NCBI GenBank assembly: GCA_024364735.1
Contig: JAGFNQ010009513.1
Location: forward strand, 23,370-87,369
Reading direction: 5' to 3'
Origin: Boesenbergia rotunda
Lineage: Eukaryota > Streptophyta > Magnoliopsida > Zingiberales > Zingiberaceae
Length of the DNA stretch: 64,000 nt
Under the pieces are notes generated by a model, which worked only from the letters and a program-made list of their open reading frames with translations, was not told the origin of the DNA and ran no database searches. Below, piece by piece: positions 23,228 through 34,345 of the stretch (position 1 is its first letter; each line of letters opens with the position of its first letter). The position numbers and the translations under genes were made by a program.

Positions 23228-25528
23228 TGTTAGTGATATGAGAGAAGTGTCCTAAGGCAATCACCTTATAATTGTAAACATTTATTTTAATAAATGATAA
23301 TTCACTATTTGAGTATACATGTTAGTGTATTTGATTGGGATCTTAAACTCATCTACTGAATGTCCGCAATACAATTCACAGCATTAGAGAATTTGTGATG
23401 GGATCACAACTAGTGATTATCTCTACATGTGCAAATGTGAAGTATTGAAAATATCCCTAATCGATGAATTGATAAAAACGGACACTATCAATTCTGTTAA
23501 GACTAGCATGGGTTATTCTCTAATCAGCTGATTCTCACTGGCTGGTGACATTGGGATGTCCGGAGATAAACATGGATGCTAGTTAAGAGAACTAGTTCAT
23601 TGGAGTGACTGGCTGTAAAACTTCATATGATAATCTATATAGATATGTCAATGAAGTTCTTACTGCAGCTTAAGTGCGATGTTCCTTTGACTTGCGGTGT
23701 TCAAGTCATCTTGGTCATGGAGACTTATGCTTTAACATCTTAAGCAAGCATCTCCAAGGAGGTGTGGACCCAGGATGGTTGGGTATAAGCCGAAGTGCCC
23801 GATGATGTTTGAACAGCCTACAAAGGATTCACCACTCCTTGCGAGGAGATGTATACCCAGGCCTATCGTCGGATTGTTACTCAAAGCCTCTGGCCAGAGC
23901 ATATCATGTTTAGAGTATGAGTCTCTTAAATACATGAGAGTAATTAGAAATCCAAAGGACGAGAAAGACACTACTTGGGCTAGGTGTGACGTAGTCAGTC
24001 TAGTGGGGACTAACACAAACAGATCATGTCCTGAACCAAGTGGGTATAAGATGGTGAAGGGATTGGGGCACGATTTATTAGAGCTGCTGAAGGGTTTCAG
24101 AATTGTTTCTGAGGTCAACCGTTGATCTTTCGATTAATTGGGGGTCATGATGTACTACTAGGTGTCACTCATGATCGTTCTATAATTGGTTGATAATAGA
24201 CGGCCAACATAAATCGAAAGCCTAATTAGTCACACGCACTACGAGTAATCCGAGGGATTTAAAATGAGTTAAAAATTGGATTTTCTGATCAAGAGAAATA
24301 AGTCGGATCTGAATTTATCAGAGGCGCAACGGAAACTAAAAATGGCTAAGTCTTTTGAAGGCTTATTCGGCGAATTAAATGAGTTTAATTCGCGAGGGAT
24401 CGGGCTTGAAGTGGCCGGCCAAAGAGGGTGTCCACCCTCTTGGGTTGGCCGGCCAATACAAAGGGGAGAAACCAATTTAATTAGTTTAATTAATAAAAAA
24501 ATCAAGTGCGATTTGTTTTATAAAATTATGGATAAATAAATTGATATATAAAGAAATTTATATAAAGAGATTTATAAATAAATTTGTAGAAATTTATTCT
24601 TTTTATGGAAATTAAAATGAACCAAGAATTGGTTTAATTTTAATTTATAAAATCAATTATGAATTGATTTTTCCATGATAAGAAAATTTTATACAAATTT
24701 TATTCCATAATTAAAAGAGAGAAGTATTTGTTTTATTATAAAGTTAGTTATAATAAAACTTGGCTTAAACAGAATAATTCATAAGAGAATTTATAGAATT
24801 AATTTCTTATGAAAATTCTGTTAAGAGGGAGACTTGGCAAGGGAGATGCTACTATATAAAGAAACCAAAGGCAAGCCTTGAATTCCAATCAATAGAGTAA
24901 TCAAGAGATTAATTCTCTCCCTCTCTCTCTCTCTCTCTCTCTTATTCTCTTCCTCTCCTTCTCCTTCCCTACTAGGGCCAGCGCCCCTTGTCCAAACTAG
25001 GGCCGGCGCCCCTTGTCCAACCTAGGGCCGGCGCACCCTCACCCTTCCAAGGGTTGGCGTGAGCAACCATCACCAAGAAGGAGCCAAACAAGAAGAAGAA
25101 GAAGCGGGACGCAACTCCTTCCTTCCCGGAATTTAGATTCCGTTTCTTGGTTGTTAGTTTCCTTTCTTCTCTCTTGATCTTCTAGTTGTGCCTTTAGAGA
25201 ATCTAGTAGTTCTCGTCGGCACAAAACTCGTGGCTTTGCGAAGTCATCCCGAAGAGAACTCGGCGTGGACGCGAATAGAGGCGGAGCTTCCAAGGGACGC
25301 TACGGTTGGATCTCGTCCCTTACTTCGAGTTACGCGAGGTACTAAGTAAATTAGTTTACTTTTCCGCAAAGTTTTAATTTATGATCATGTCCACACATCA
25401 TAAGGTTGCATGCTAGATACGTGGTTAAAATAATTTGAGAAATTATTTTATGCTAATTCTTCCGCTGCACGTAAAAATTTAAAATTTTACGAACCCGTAT
25501 TCTTGTCAACATACACTCGGTCCCAACA
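23228..25528 (+). mobile_element. Family-A Copia 3' LTR, plus strand
   Basis: 2.3 kb, beginning TGTTAGTGATATGAG and ending GGTCCCAACA, the full terminus seen also in the inverted copies at 27036 and 62373. It contains paired GGCCGGCC sites near 24415 and 24446, a (CT)n run at 24917-24950 and repeated CTAGGGCCGGCGCCC blocks near 24972-25036. The right flank (CATCC, 25529) is C-family gag, so this LTR end interrupts that gene. Confidence 0.9.
24853..24861 (+). promoter_or_regulatory. Likely TATA box of family-A LTR
   Basis: TATATAAAG in an otherwise mixed-composition stretch; the same box appears in the inverted LTRs near 4527, 27640 and 63027. It sits about 1.6 kb into the LTR. Confidence 0.6.
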
Positions 25529-25596
25529 CATCCTAGGTCGCCTTGAGGTTGGTGGCACCCATCTTCATTCCCTTCGACCTCTTCTTATCACCTTTC
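25529..25596 (-). pseudogene. C-family gag, short distal piece
   Basis: Minus-strand reading gives a Lys-rich stretch followed by LKAT-stop-D, matching the place after the zinc knuckle where F reads LQATWDESSSE; the Trp codon has become TAG. It is separated from the rest of C gag (29946-30892) by the solo LTR at 25597-29940 and cut on the left by the family-A LTR. Confidence 0.65.
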
Positions 25597-25711
25597 TGTT
25601 GATGCAGTTTGACCTTGATTGTTGTTTTGGTGTTGACATCAATTTTAGTTTAGGTTGATGATTATGATTATGATTAAGTCCTGATCGGGGATTAGGCATG
25701 CTATGGAAAAT

Positions 25712-26115
25712 CCTAGCTTGGAGGGCTAGGTGTTGGAAAATCCTAACATGGAGGGTTAGGTGTGAAAAATCCTAGCTTGCAGGGCTAGGTGTGGAAAAGT
25801 CCTAACTCGGAAGGTTGGGTGAAAAGCCCTAACTTAGAGGGCTAGGTGAAAAGTCCAAACTTGGAGGGTTAGGTGAAAAGTCCCAATTAGAGGGTTAGGT
25901 GTGAAAAATTCTAGCTTAGAAAGCTAGGTATGGAGAAGTCCTAACTCGGAAGGTTGGGTGAAAAGTCCTAGCTTGAAAGGCTAGGTGAAATGTTCTAACT
26001 TAGAGGGTTAGGTGAAAAGTCCCAACTAGAGGGTTATGTGAGAAATCCGGGCTTGGAGGGTCAGATCCTAGCTTGGAGGGCTAGGATGGATGAAATCCTA
26101 GCTTGGAGGGCTAGG
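25712..26115. repeat. Hairpin array, loop TTGGAGG (B1)
   Basis: About 15 units of CCTAGC + TTGGAGG + GCTAGG alternating with CCTAAC + TTGGAGG-like + GTTAGG and CCTAAC + TCGGAAG + GTTGGG. Stem changes are paired across the unit. The E LTR has the same array in reverse at 57751-58159. Confidence 0.85.
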
Positions 26116-26125
26116 TTTAAGTCCC

Positions 26126-26700
26126 TGGATCGATCTGGTGACCGATCAGGGAAGTTGTCACGCTGCTCCTTCGTGGATCGGTCCGGTGACCAATCCAGCA
26201 ATGACTGATCGGTCTGGTGACCGATCAGGGAGCGCACAGTGAGGTTGGGAACCTAATGTGCAGCTCCTGATCGATTTGGTGACCGATCAGGGAGCAGGCA
26301 GTTGCCTCACTGCTTGGCTTCTGATCGGTCCGGTGACCGATCAGGGAGCAGGCAGTTCACTCACTGCCTTGCTCCTAATTGGTCTGGTGACTGATCAGGG
26401 AGCATACAGAGAGTTGAGTTCCCCTGCTGATCAGCTCCTGAACGGTCCGGTGACCAATCCACGACCTAGGATCTGATATCCGCGATTACTGTTCAATCAG
26501 GAATGGATCGATCAGGCTTGAGCCTGATCGGTCAATGGCTATCCTGATCGGTCTGGTGACTGATCAGGATTCACTGTGATCGGTCTGGTGACTGATCAGG
26601 CCTGTGTCTCCGCAAAAGCTGGGAGTTCCAGCAAAGTGGTGGATCGGTTTGGTGACTGACCCACGAGCCCTGGATCGGTCTGGTGACCGATCACTTTAAT
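26126..26700. repeat. Hairpin array with GATCGGTC/GACCGATC stems and TGGT loop (B1)
   Basis: About 14 units built on stem TGATCGGTC, loop TGGT or CGGT, and stem GACCGATCA. A second kind has GGATCGGTC pairing with GACCGATCC. The ends of the stem usually change together. The same motif fills 52562-53080, 57066-57740 and 60775-61215. Confidence 0.88.
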
Positions 26701-27035
26701 TCAAAATGCACTGTCAGACGTTCTGATCGCGTCTGACCGTATCTGATTCTCTACGTTTGATCTCTGATACTTGATTTTCTGGTTGATATGCTGTGTTAAT
26801 GCTCTGATTAAGCTGAAGGTGACAGGGAAGGATTCAAACACTCAAGGAGAGTCAATGGAGGCCTTTCCTTGGAGTCGGTTTGTCCCTTTTCCATCTCAGG
26901 TTGCAACGGACACTGGCGCTGGCTGGAGCTGCTGACTGTGGCTGGTTTGAGGGAGGCTCAAGGAGTCCAGAAGAGCTCAGTAGTGGCTGGTGGTTGCAGG
27001 ACAGCAGTTGGAGGCTGCAGTGAGATGGTGACCTG

Positions 27036-29269
27036 TGTTGGGACCGGGTGCATGTTGACATGGATGCGGGTTCGTAATTTAAAATTTTAAGTACGTGCAG
27101 CGGAAGATTTAGCATAAATAATTTCTTAAATTATCTGACCACACATCTAGCATGCAACCTTATGTTGTGTGGACATGATCATATATTTAAAATTTTACAG
27201 AAAGTAAACTAATTTACTTAATACCTCGCGTAACTCGAAGAAAGCGACGAGATCCAACCGTAGCGTCCCTTAGAAGCTCCGCCTCTATTCGGGTCCACGC
27301 CGAGTTTTCTTCGGGATGACTTCGCAAAGTCACGAGTTTCGTGCCGACAAGAACTACTAGATTCTCCAAAGGCACGACAAGAATACCAAGAGAGAGATGG
27401 AAAACTAACCACCAAACGAAGAACGGAATCAAGATTCCGGGAGGAAGGAAGGAGTTGCGCCCGCTTCTTCTTCTTCGACTTCTCAGTGGAGGAAGCTCAC
27501 GGCAACCAAAGGGAGGGCCTCTAGGGCCGGCGCCACTAGAGGAGGGAGAGGGAGAGAAGGAGAGGGAGAGAAGGAGAGGGAGAGAGGCTAGGCAAGAATC
27601 CTTGATCTCTTAGATTGATTTCCAAGCCTTGCCTTTGTGCCTTTATATAGTAGCCTCTCAATCGCCAAGTCTCCCTTTAACGGAATAAATTTTCATAAGA
27701 AATTTATCTTATAAATTTTTCTATGAATTATTCCGTTATGCCAAGTTTTTATTATAACTTAATTTATAATAAAAACAACCATGTCTCCCCTTTTATTATG
27801 GAAAAAAATTTCTTTATATAAATTTCTTTATATAAATTTCTTTATCATGGTAAATCAATCCATTATTGATTTTATAAAATAAAATAAACCAATCTAAGGT
27901 TCATTTTAATTTCCATAAAAAAATAAATCTCTTTATATAAATTTCTTTATATAAATTTCTTTATCCATAATTTAATAAAACAAACCATGCGCGGTTTATT
28001 TTATAATTTGAACCAAATAATTTGGTTCTCCCCTTTTATTGTGGCCGGCCAAACAAAGAGGGTGGAGACCCTCTTTGGCCGGCCAAACCAAAGCCTATAC
28101 CTCACGAATTAAACTCATTTAATTCGTCTATTAAGTCTTCAAAAGACTTAGCCATTTTATGCTTCCGATGCGTTTCTGAAAAATTCAGATTCGACTTATC
28201 TCTCTTGATCGGAAAATACAATTTTCAACTCGTTTTAAATCCCTCGGATCACTCGTAGTGTGTATGACTAAATAGGCTATCGATTTATATTGGCCGTCTA
28301 TAATCTACCAATTATAGAATGATCATAAGTGGCACCTAGTAGTACATCATGATCCCCAATTAATCGAAAGATCAAGGGTTGACCTCGGATATAATTCTGA
28401 AACCCATCAGCAGCTTTAATGAATCGTGCCTCATTCCCTTCACCATCTTATACCCACTTGGTTCAGGACATGGTCTATGTGTGTCAGTCCCCACTAGGCT
28501 GACTACGTCACACCTAGCCCAAGTAACATTTTCGCGTCCTACAGATTCTAATTACTCTCATGTATCTAAGAGATCCATACTCTGAACATGTCATGCTCTG
28601 GCCAGAGGCTTCGAGTAACAATCCGACGACAGACCTTGGGTATACATCTCCTCGCAAGGAGTGGTGAATCCTTTGTAGGTTGTTCAAACATCTTCGGGCA
28701 CTTTGGCTTATACCCAATCATCCTGGGTCCACACCTCCTTGGAGATGCTTGTTTAAGATGCCAAAGTATAAGTCTCCATGACCAAGATGACTTGAACACC
28801 GCAAGTCAAAGGAACATCGCACTTAAGCTGCAGTACGAACGTCACTGACATGTCTATATGTAGACTACCATATGAAGTTTTACAGTCAGTCACTCCAATG
28901 AACTAGTTCCCTTAACTAGCATCCATGTTTATCTCCGGACATCCCAATGTCTTCAGCCAGTGAGAATCAGCTGATTAGAGAATAACCCATGCTAGTCTCA
29001 ACAGAATTGATAGTGTCCGTATCTATCAATTCATCGACTAGGGACAATTTCAATACTTCACAATTGCACTTGTAGAGATAATCACTAGTTGTGAATTCAT
29101 CACAAACTTTCTCATGCTGTGAATTGTATTGCGGATATTCAGTAAATGAGTTTAAGATCTCAATCAAATACACAGATATGTATACTCAAATAGTGAATAT
29201 TCATTTATAAAATAAATGATTACAATCATAAGGCGATTGCCTTAGGACACTTCTCTCATATTACTAACA
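27036..29269 (-). mobile_element. Family-A solo LTR inside B1
   Basis: Runs from TGTTGGGACCGGGTGCATG to TTACTAACA, 2,234 bp, with the target-site duplication ACCTG (27031-27035 and 29270-29274). It has no internal sequence. GGCCGGCC sites (28042, 28077) and TTTATATAG near 27640 match the other family-A LTRs. It is the youngest layer at this place: A in B in C. Confidence 0.93.
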
Positions 29270-29945
29270 ACCTGGCGCTAGTGAAGAAGAGATAAGCAGC
29301 GTGGTGGAGAAGTGTAGAAAAGAACTTCTGCAGGCTTGTGTTTGCTGCGACTCCTTGCTGCGTGCTTGTGTTCTCTACTGTTCCATCCTCTCATGAGCAA
29401 GCTATTGTGATCTTTGAAGCAACCATCCCTTACTTGAGTACTTGGAGGAAGAAACTAGATGCTTGGTGAGTACATCAGCGAGAAGACACGAAGAAGGGAG
29501 TTCTTGCGTGAGATCGTCGCTGGGTGGAGCTCTGTTGAAGCGTTGCTTGTGTTCTTGCCTGTGCTAAGTGCTATGTAAGATCTTTCTTGTGTTTCATTGT
29601 GATTAAAACTATATCTCTGTTGAAACACTGTGGAGAGGTTACTCCACCGAGAAGGAGGTTGCATTTTATTCGGTTTATCCGGAGCTTGATCTGCCGATGA
29701 TCAAGGGATCGCCCACCTTAAGAGCACGCCAAGGAGTAGGGGCAAGTTATCCCCGAACCTTGTAAACACTCTTGTTAGAGTTTTGCATTTGTGCTTAGCT
29801 TAGGGTTTTAGTTTTCTGCATACTTTGTTTTTATTGCTTTCGCTGTGCTACTAAACATTTGAGTGCAGAAATTTGAAAAGCGCTAAGTTTCGGTGTGTAG
29901 CTATATTCACCCCCCCTCTCTAACCATCCAAGGTCCAACACTTTC

Positions 29946-30892
29946 TTCTTCTCCTCTTTCTTGTCATCTCTTCTCTTCAGTTGAGGGCACTCGTTCTTCA
30001 TATGTCTCTCTTGGTGACAGTTGTAGCAGATGATGTCCTTGGCCTTACCCTTGCCTTTGGACCCTTTCCTAGCATAAGACTTGTTAGAAAATCTTTTGAA
30101 AGCCTTACGCATTTTCCTTACCATGAAAGCCTCCTGATCGCTATCCATGGAGGCGCTGGACTCCTCTGAGTCGGATGAGGATGAGTAGACCACCTTCTTC
30201 TTCTCCTTCCTCTTCTTCTTCTCCTTTTCTGCAATAAAAGTTATACCTTTCTCTTTGGCTGAAACGTTAGCTTGCTCGTGCAGTTCAAATTCACAAAATA
30301 AATCATCTAATTTAACTAGAGATAAATCCCTTGATACTTTGTAGGCATCCACCATAGATGCCCACAAGGTGGTTCTCGGGAAGGCTTGTAGGACATACCT
30401 GACGATATCTCGGTTTTCGATCTTTTCTCCAATCACATGGAGTTCATTGATGGCCTCCTTCACCCTTCCATGCAGCTGGCTGACAGTATCGTTGCTCTTC
30501 ATGGACAGGGATTGGAGTTGGGCCACGAGCAAGTCCTTCTAAGCTCTTCTGGACTCGTTTGACCCTTCGTTCAGTTCCACCAGTTTGTCCCACAGTTCTT
30601 TGGCGCTTTTGAATGACCCCACCTTGTTGAGTTGCTCCTTTGAGAGCCCGCACTGAAGTGTGGTGGTGGCCTTGGCATTGGACTGCGCCCTCTTCATGAT
30701 CTCTTTCGACCAGGATCTCATGGGTGTCGATTCTCCTCTTTCATTGACGGGTGCATCGATTTCATCTGTAATGCTAATCCAATTTTCAATATTGTTCATA
30801 AGGTAATATTGCATCTTACCTTTCTAGTACGCGAAATCGTTCCCGTCGAAGAAGGGTGGTCGTGCAGTGCTATATCACTCTTGAAACGTCAT
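29946..30892 (-). pseudogene. Sirevirus gag, family C (main part), minus strand
   Basis: From ATG at 30892 (MTFQE) the frame carries the gag domain (ATTTLQCGLSKEQLNKVGSF, KELWDKLVELNEG, ENRDIVRYVLQAFPRTTLWA, DAYKVSRDLSLVKLDDLF), a Ser/acid patch (SSSSDSEESSASMDSDQEA) and a zinc knuckle CYNCHQERHMKNEC. Three in-frame stops lie near the start and after NESRRA; two replace Trp codons seen in related gags. In its Lys-rich tail it is cut by B1. The function would be particle assembly and RNA packaging. Confidence 0.85.
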
Positions 30893-30947
30893 TTAAACTT
30901 TGCTCCGGTTGACGGTGAGTTCATCCGAAACGAATCAGCTCTGATAC

Positions 30948-30959
30948 CAATTGATAGAT
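30948..30959 (-). promoter_or_regulatory. Primer-binding site of element C
   Basis: Minus strand reads TGGTATCAGAGC, two bases from the LTR end, complementary to initiator tRNA-Met. Confidence 0.9.
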
Positions 30960-30961
30960 CG

Positions 30962-31877
30962 ACTGGCATGCTAGAAGGGGGGGTGAATAACACTTTTTCG
31001 TTGATGTCTCTACAAGATTGTTAGCGCAGCGGAAACAATAATATGCAAACGATAATAAAAACAATGCTAACAACAAAAATTTACTTGGTATCCACCCAAA
31101 TGGGTGACTAATCCAAGGATTCACGCACGTACACCACCTCCACTATGAAAAATCTCCTTCAAGTGGAGAAACCATTACAGCGGTATTATCTTCCTCTTTA
31201 CAGAATGTAGTGATTGAAGAGAGAGGAAGATGAAAAGACTTTTCACATGAGCAGAACTTCGTTATAGTACAAAACCGTACCACTCACGTGCAAAAGGTCC
31301 TCTTTTTATAGGAGAACAGGACAAACTCGTACTCTGTCCAACCCCGCACCAGTCGACTACCCTTGGGGCAGTCGACTGGCCTAGCATTAATTGCTAGCCA
31401 ATGGCTAGTTTTCGGGGTATACCAGTCGACTGCCTCTGGGCCAATCGACTGGTAGAAGGCTGAAAACCTTCTGTGAGTTTTGGCAGTCGACACCCCTCTG
31501 GCCAGTCGACTGCCCACTCTCTCCCAACCATTCTTCATATACTCCTTCACGTGTGCCTTCAGGTTCACTCCCTTGGCTCACCCCTTGAAGTCATCTTCCT
31601 CTGGCTCTCGTCCCTCGGATGCACACACAAGACTTCCCTTGGCTTGCCTCCATGTCACCCTTCACGTGTGCCCTTGAAGTCCACTTCCCGGCTTGCCCTT
31701 GGAGTCCTCCTCCCTCGGCTCTTATCCCTCGGATGTGTTCACCATGTGTGATTCTACAAGTCCTGCAAACCCAATCACACACATCAAATACAACATAACA
31801 CTCTAACCTTAAACATATTCATACACACACATCAAAACCATGATCTTCCAATCATTTTAGGGTTGATTGCCTCAACA
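30962..31877 (-). mobile_element. Family C/D Sirevirus LTR (5' LTR of element C)
   Basis: 916 bp; in element orientation it starts TGTTGAGGCAATCAACC and ends GATCTATCA next to the PBS. TATAAAAAG lies at 31302-31310 on the minus strand. 31343-31525 hold several copies of the palindrome CAGTCGACTG, some paired over short spacers. The D LTR at 45604-46588 is a diverged copy with the same palindromes. Confidence 0.85.
31343..31525. repeat. CAGTCGACTG palindrome cluster in C LTR
   Basis: Seven full or near copies of CAGTCGACTG or its half sites, often as pairs facing each other (CCAGTCGACTG … CCAATCGACTGG). The D LTR has the matching cluster at 46040-46213. It lies upstream of the TATA box in element orientation. 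Confidence 0.75.
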
Positions 31878-31996
31878 GATCCTTCCACCGGTGCTCATGT
31901 CAACCGGCATGAGTCGTGTTCTTATCAGTTCACCAAACCAGATGACTTGTGCCAACCAACACAGGTCATACTCAAGCCATCGAACTGGCCATAGGC
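31878..31996. repeat. Left half of an older hairpin array, split by element F
   Basis: Between C and F lies a run of inverted repeats with changing stems: CTCATG with CATGAG, ATGACTTGTG with CACAGGTCAT. The array continues at 43779 on the far side of F (GGCCAC with GTGGCC, CGTGCC with GGCACG). F's target duplication TAGGC joins the halves. Confidence 0.55.
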
Positions 31997-32108
31997 TGTT
32001 GTGCAAACAACACCCAAGTCGAACCTGTGTTTTGATAATGGCAAAAGGGTTCAAAAGTTAAGATATTATGTTTATCTAATATGCTACTTGAGTGAGCAGA
32101 TTGGAAGT

Positions 32109-32353
32109 CCTAGCGAAGGACTGCTAGGCACCAGGCGAAGGACTGCCTAGAGACAAAGTCCTAGCGAAAGACTGCAAGGCACCAGGTGAAGGACTGCCTG
32201 GAAACGAAGACCCAGCGAAGGGCTGCTGGGCACCTAGCGAAGGAATGCTAGGCACCAAGCGAAGGACTGCTTGGTACTGAAGACCTGGAGAAGGACAGCT
32301 AGGCACCTGGCGAAGGACTGCTGGGCAAAAGTCCAACCGAAGGAGCCGGTTGG
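32109..32353. repeat. Hairpin array, loop GAAGGACT (F 5' LTR)
   Basis: Units include CCTAGCGAAGGACTGCTAGG, then the same loop inside CCAGGC/GCCTGG, CCCAGC/GCTGGG, CCAAGC/GCTTGG and CCAACC/GGTTGG stems. The loop stays; both stem sides change. The 3' LTR has the same array at 42493-42766. Element G shares loop and stems. Confidence 0.88.
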
Positions 32354-33187
32354 CATCAGGTAAATTCTCCTGAGAGGAGTAGGTGAGGGCGCGTTCCCCG
32401 TCGAGGGAACATTAGGCATCGGTTCGACCTAGGGCTCCGTTTTGGAGACCCAAAGTCAGAACCAAGACAGCTACGGCTGTAAGACTCACTAATATATTTG
32501 CTCTATCTTGTATGGTACTAACCCTGGATGTAGGACCGAAGGAACGAGTGTCTGCAGCTCAGAGAGCCTCAAAGGAGTGAGGCAGCAGCTGGGTTGGGGG
32601 CCCGGAAGGACCCGGGCACCCTAAGTACATGCCAAACATGAGTTCAGCAAAAGGAAGCTTCGGAAGCTCACTGGGCGGGGCGCCCCCATGCTCCCGGGCG
32701 CCCCTGTAACGCCCGCCCATTTACAGCCTTACGGCGGCGCTACGTGACATAAATATACGCATGTGGACTTCTTAATGCAGCGGAATAATTTTAAAACTTT
32801 ATCCACATGCGTTTAAACCATGCACTTATAACTTAAATCATGTTGACACATTCTTAGCTGTCATTCTTAACCATAGTGACATGGTAAACTTAGCATCATT
32901 CATATTCATATAGCATCATTCTTAAACATGTTTGCATGGTCATCATGTAAAGAGAGAAAGACATAGGATCTTTTCTTTTCTTTTGCCAAGTCATTGCCAC
33001 ACATACACACTTGCCCCTCCTGCTGCTTCCCTTAGTAACCTCTTGCTTGATCTGCGGTATAAGAAAAATAAGACTATAAGAGGCTTAGTAAGACCCTTTC
33101 CTACTCACTAAAACCATTCGTCACTTAAACATATGCACACGAAACATTAACATAACTTGGTGCTTAACATAAATCGTAAGCATATAA

Positions 33188-33650
33188 AATCACTCAGCAT
33201 GACATAGTTCTTAGCATAGAACATGAGCATAAAATATACTTAGCATGACATGATACAAGACATAAACATAAACATAATTATTCATAACATGGCGTGATAC
33301 ATGGCATAAACGTAAACATAAAATATACTTATCATGACATGATACATGACATAGAGATAAACATAAAACATACTTAGCATGGCATGATACTTGGCATAGA
33401 TATAAACATAAAACATACTTAGCATGGCATGATACATGACATAGAGATAACATAAAACATACTTAGCATGAGATGATACTTGGCATAGATATAAACATAA
33501 AACATACTTAGCATGGCATGATACATGGCATAGAGATAACATAAAACATACTTAGCATGGCATGATACTTGGCATAGAGATAACATAAAACATACTTAGC
33601 ATGGCATGATACTTGACATAGATATAAACATAAAACATTTTCCATCATGG
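33188..33650. repeat. 44/45-bp tandem repeat in H
   Basis: About ten units of the form ATAAAACATACTTAGCATGG followed by CATGATACTTGGCATAGATA and TAAAC, with a one-base length variant. Overlapping ORFs rich in HVSCHAKYVLC are by-products. Confidence 0.85.
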
Positions 33651-34177
33651 CATAATGCATAACATGAATGAATGCATGAGTCGAATGCATATACATACGG
33701 ATGCTTAACTTTTAAAATCATACTTTTAAATACTTAAACATAATCATCACATCATTGGGGTCCCCGGCTTGTACCACATACATACATCATGTGTGTGCAT
33801 CCCTAAGTAAATAAGAGGTAGCTAGTCTCGAACTACTAGGGTAAGGACAGCATAGTCGGTAGTCCCAGAACCGGGGCGTTCTTATGGTTCCCATCCCTGT
33901 TGCACAGCTTCGGTAGTGCCAGAACCGTGGACAGCATAGTCGGTTGTCCAGAACCGGGGCGTTCTTAAGGTGCCCATCCCTTGGACCCATACTTCGGTCC
34001 GGTACAAGCCCATTCATAAAGTAAAATAACTTTACATGCTTCATCATTCATGAGACATTCATAGCATACTTAGACATAACATAGCTTTGTTACATGAAGC
34101 ATGACATAAAGCATACTTGACTTTTCATTGTTCATACTTAATGCATAGCATCATGATGCCTTAATGGCATGAGCATT

Positions 34178-34345
34178 ATCTTCATTCATAAAACATGGCA
34201 TGCATCTTCATTCATAAAACATGGCATGCATCTTCTTTCATAAAACATGGCATGCATCTTTATTCATAAAATATGGCATGCATCTTCCTTCATAAAACAT
34301 GGCATGCATCATTATTCATACAACATGGCATACATACATATCATT
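34178..34345. repeat. 26-bp tandem repeat in H
   Basis: Six units of CATTCATAAAACATGGCATG plus CATCTT, decaying to the right. Confidence 0.8.

Larger units (their letters stand above)
25597..29940 (+). mobile_element. Family-B solo LTR (B1), itself split by a family-A solo LTR
   Basis: Begins TGTTGATGCAGTTTG, ends GGTCCAACA, with the target-site duplication CTTTC on both sides (25592-25596, 29941-29945). No PBS or internal region follows, so it is a solo LTR left by LTR-LTR recombination. Without the inserted 27036-29269 it is about 2.1 kb. It holds two hairpin arrays (25712-26115 and 26126-26700). It lies inside minus-strand C gag. Confidence 0.9.

Noticed and set aside
24269..24539. Opposite-strand ORFs around GGCCGGCC sites in family-A LTRs
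   Set aside because: Found in all LTR copies with different breaks; no domain, and the region is the LTR U3.
26126..26700. Regular repeats that could suggest a CRISPR array
   Set aside because: The units are themselves palindromic, spacers are not unique fixed-length sequences, the repeats lie in LTRs of a plant genome and no cas-like gene is near.
31284..31782. ORFs of 62-94 codons in the C LTR
   Set aside because: Within LTR sequence, not kept in the D LTR.
33211..33696. His/Cys/Tyr-rich ORFs (HVSCHAKYVLC repeats)
   Set aside because: By-product of the 44/45-bp tandem repeat in H; no start context, no domain.
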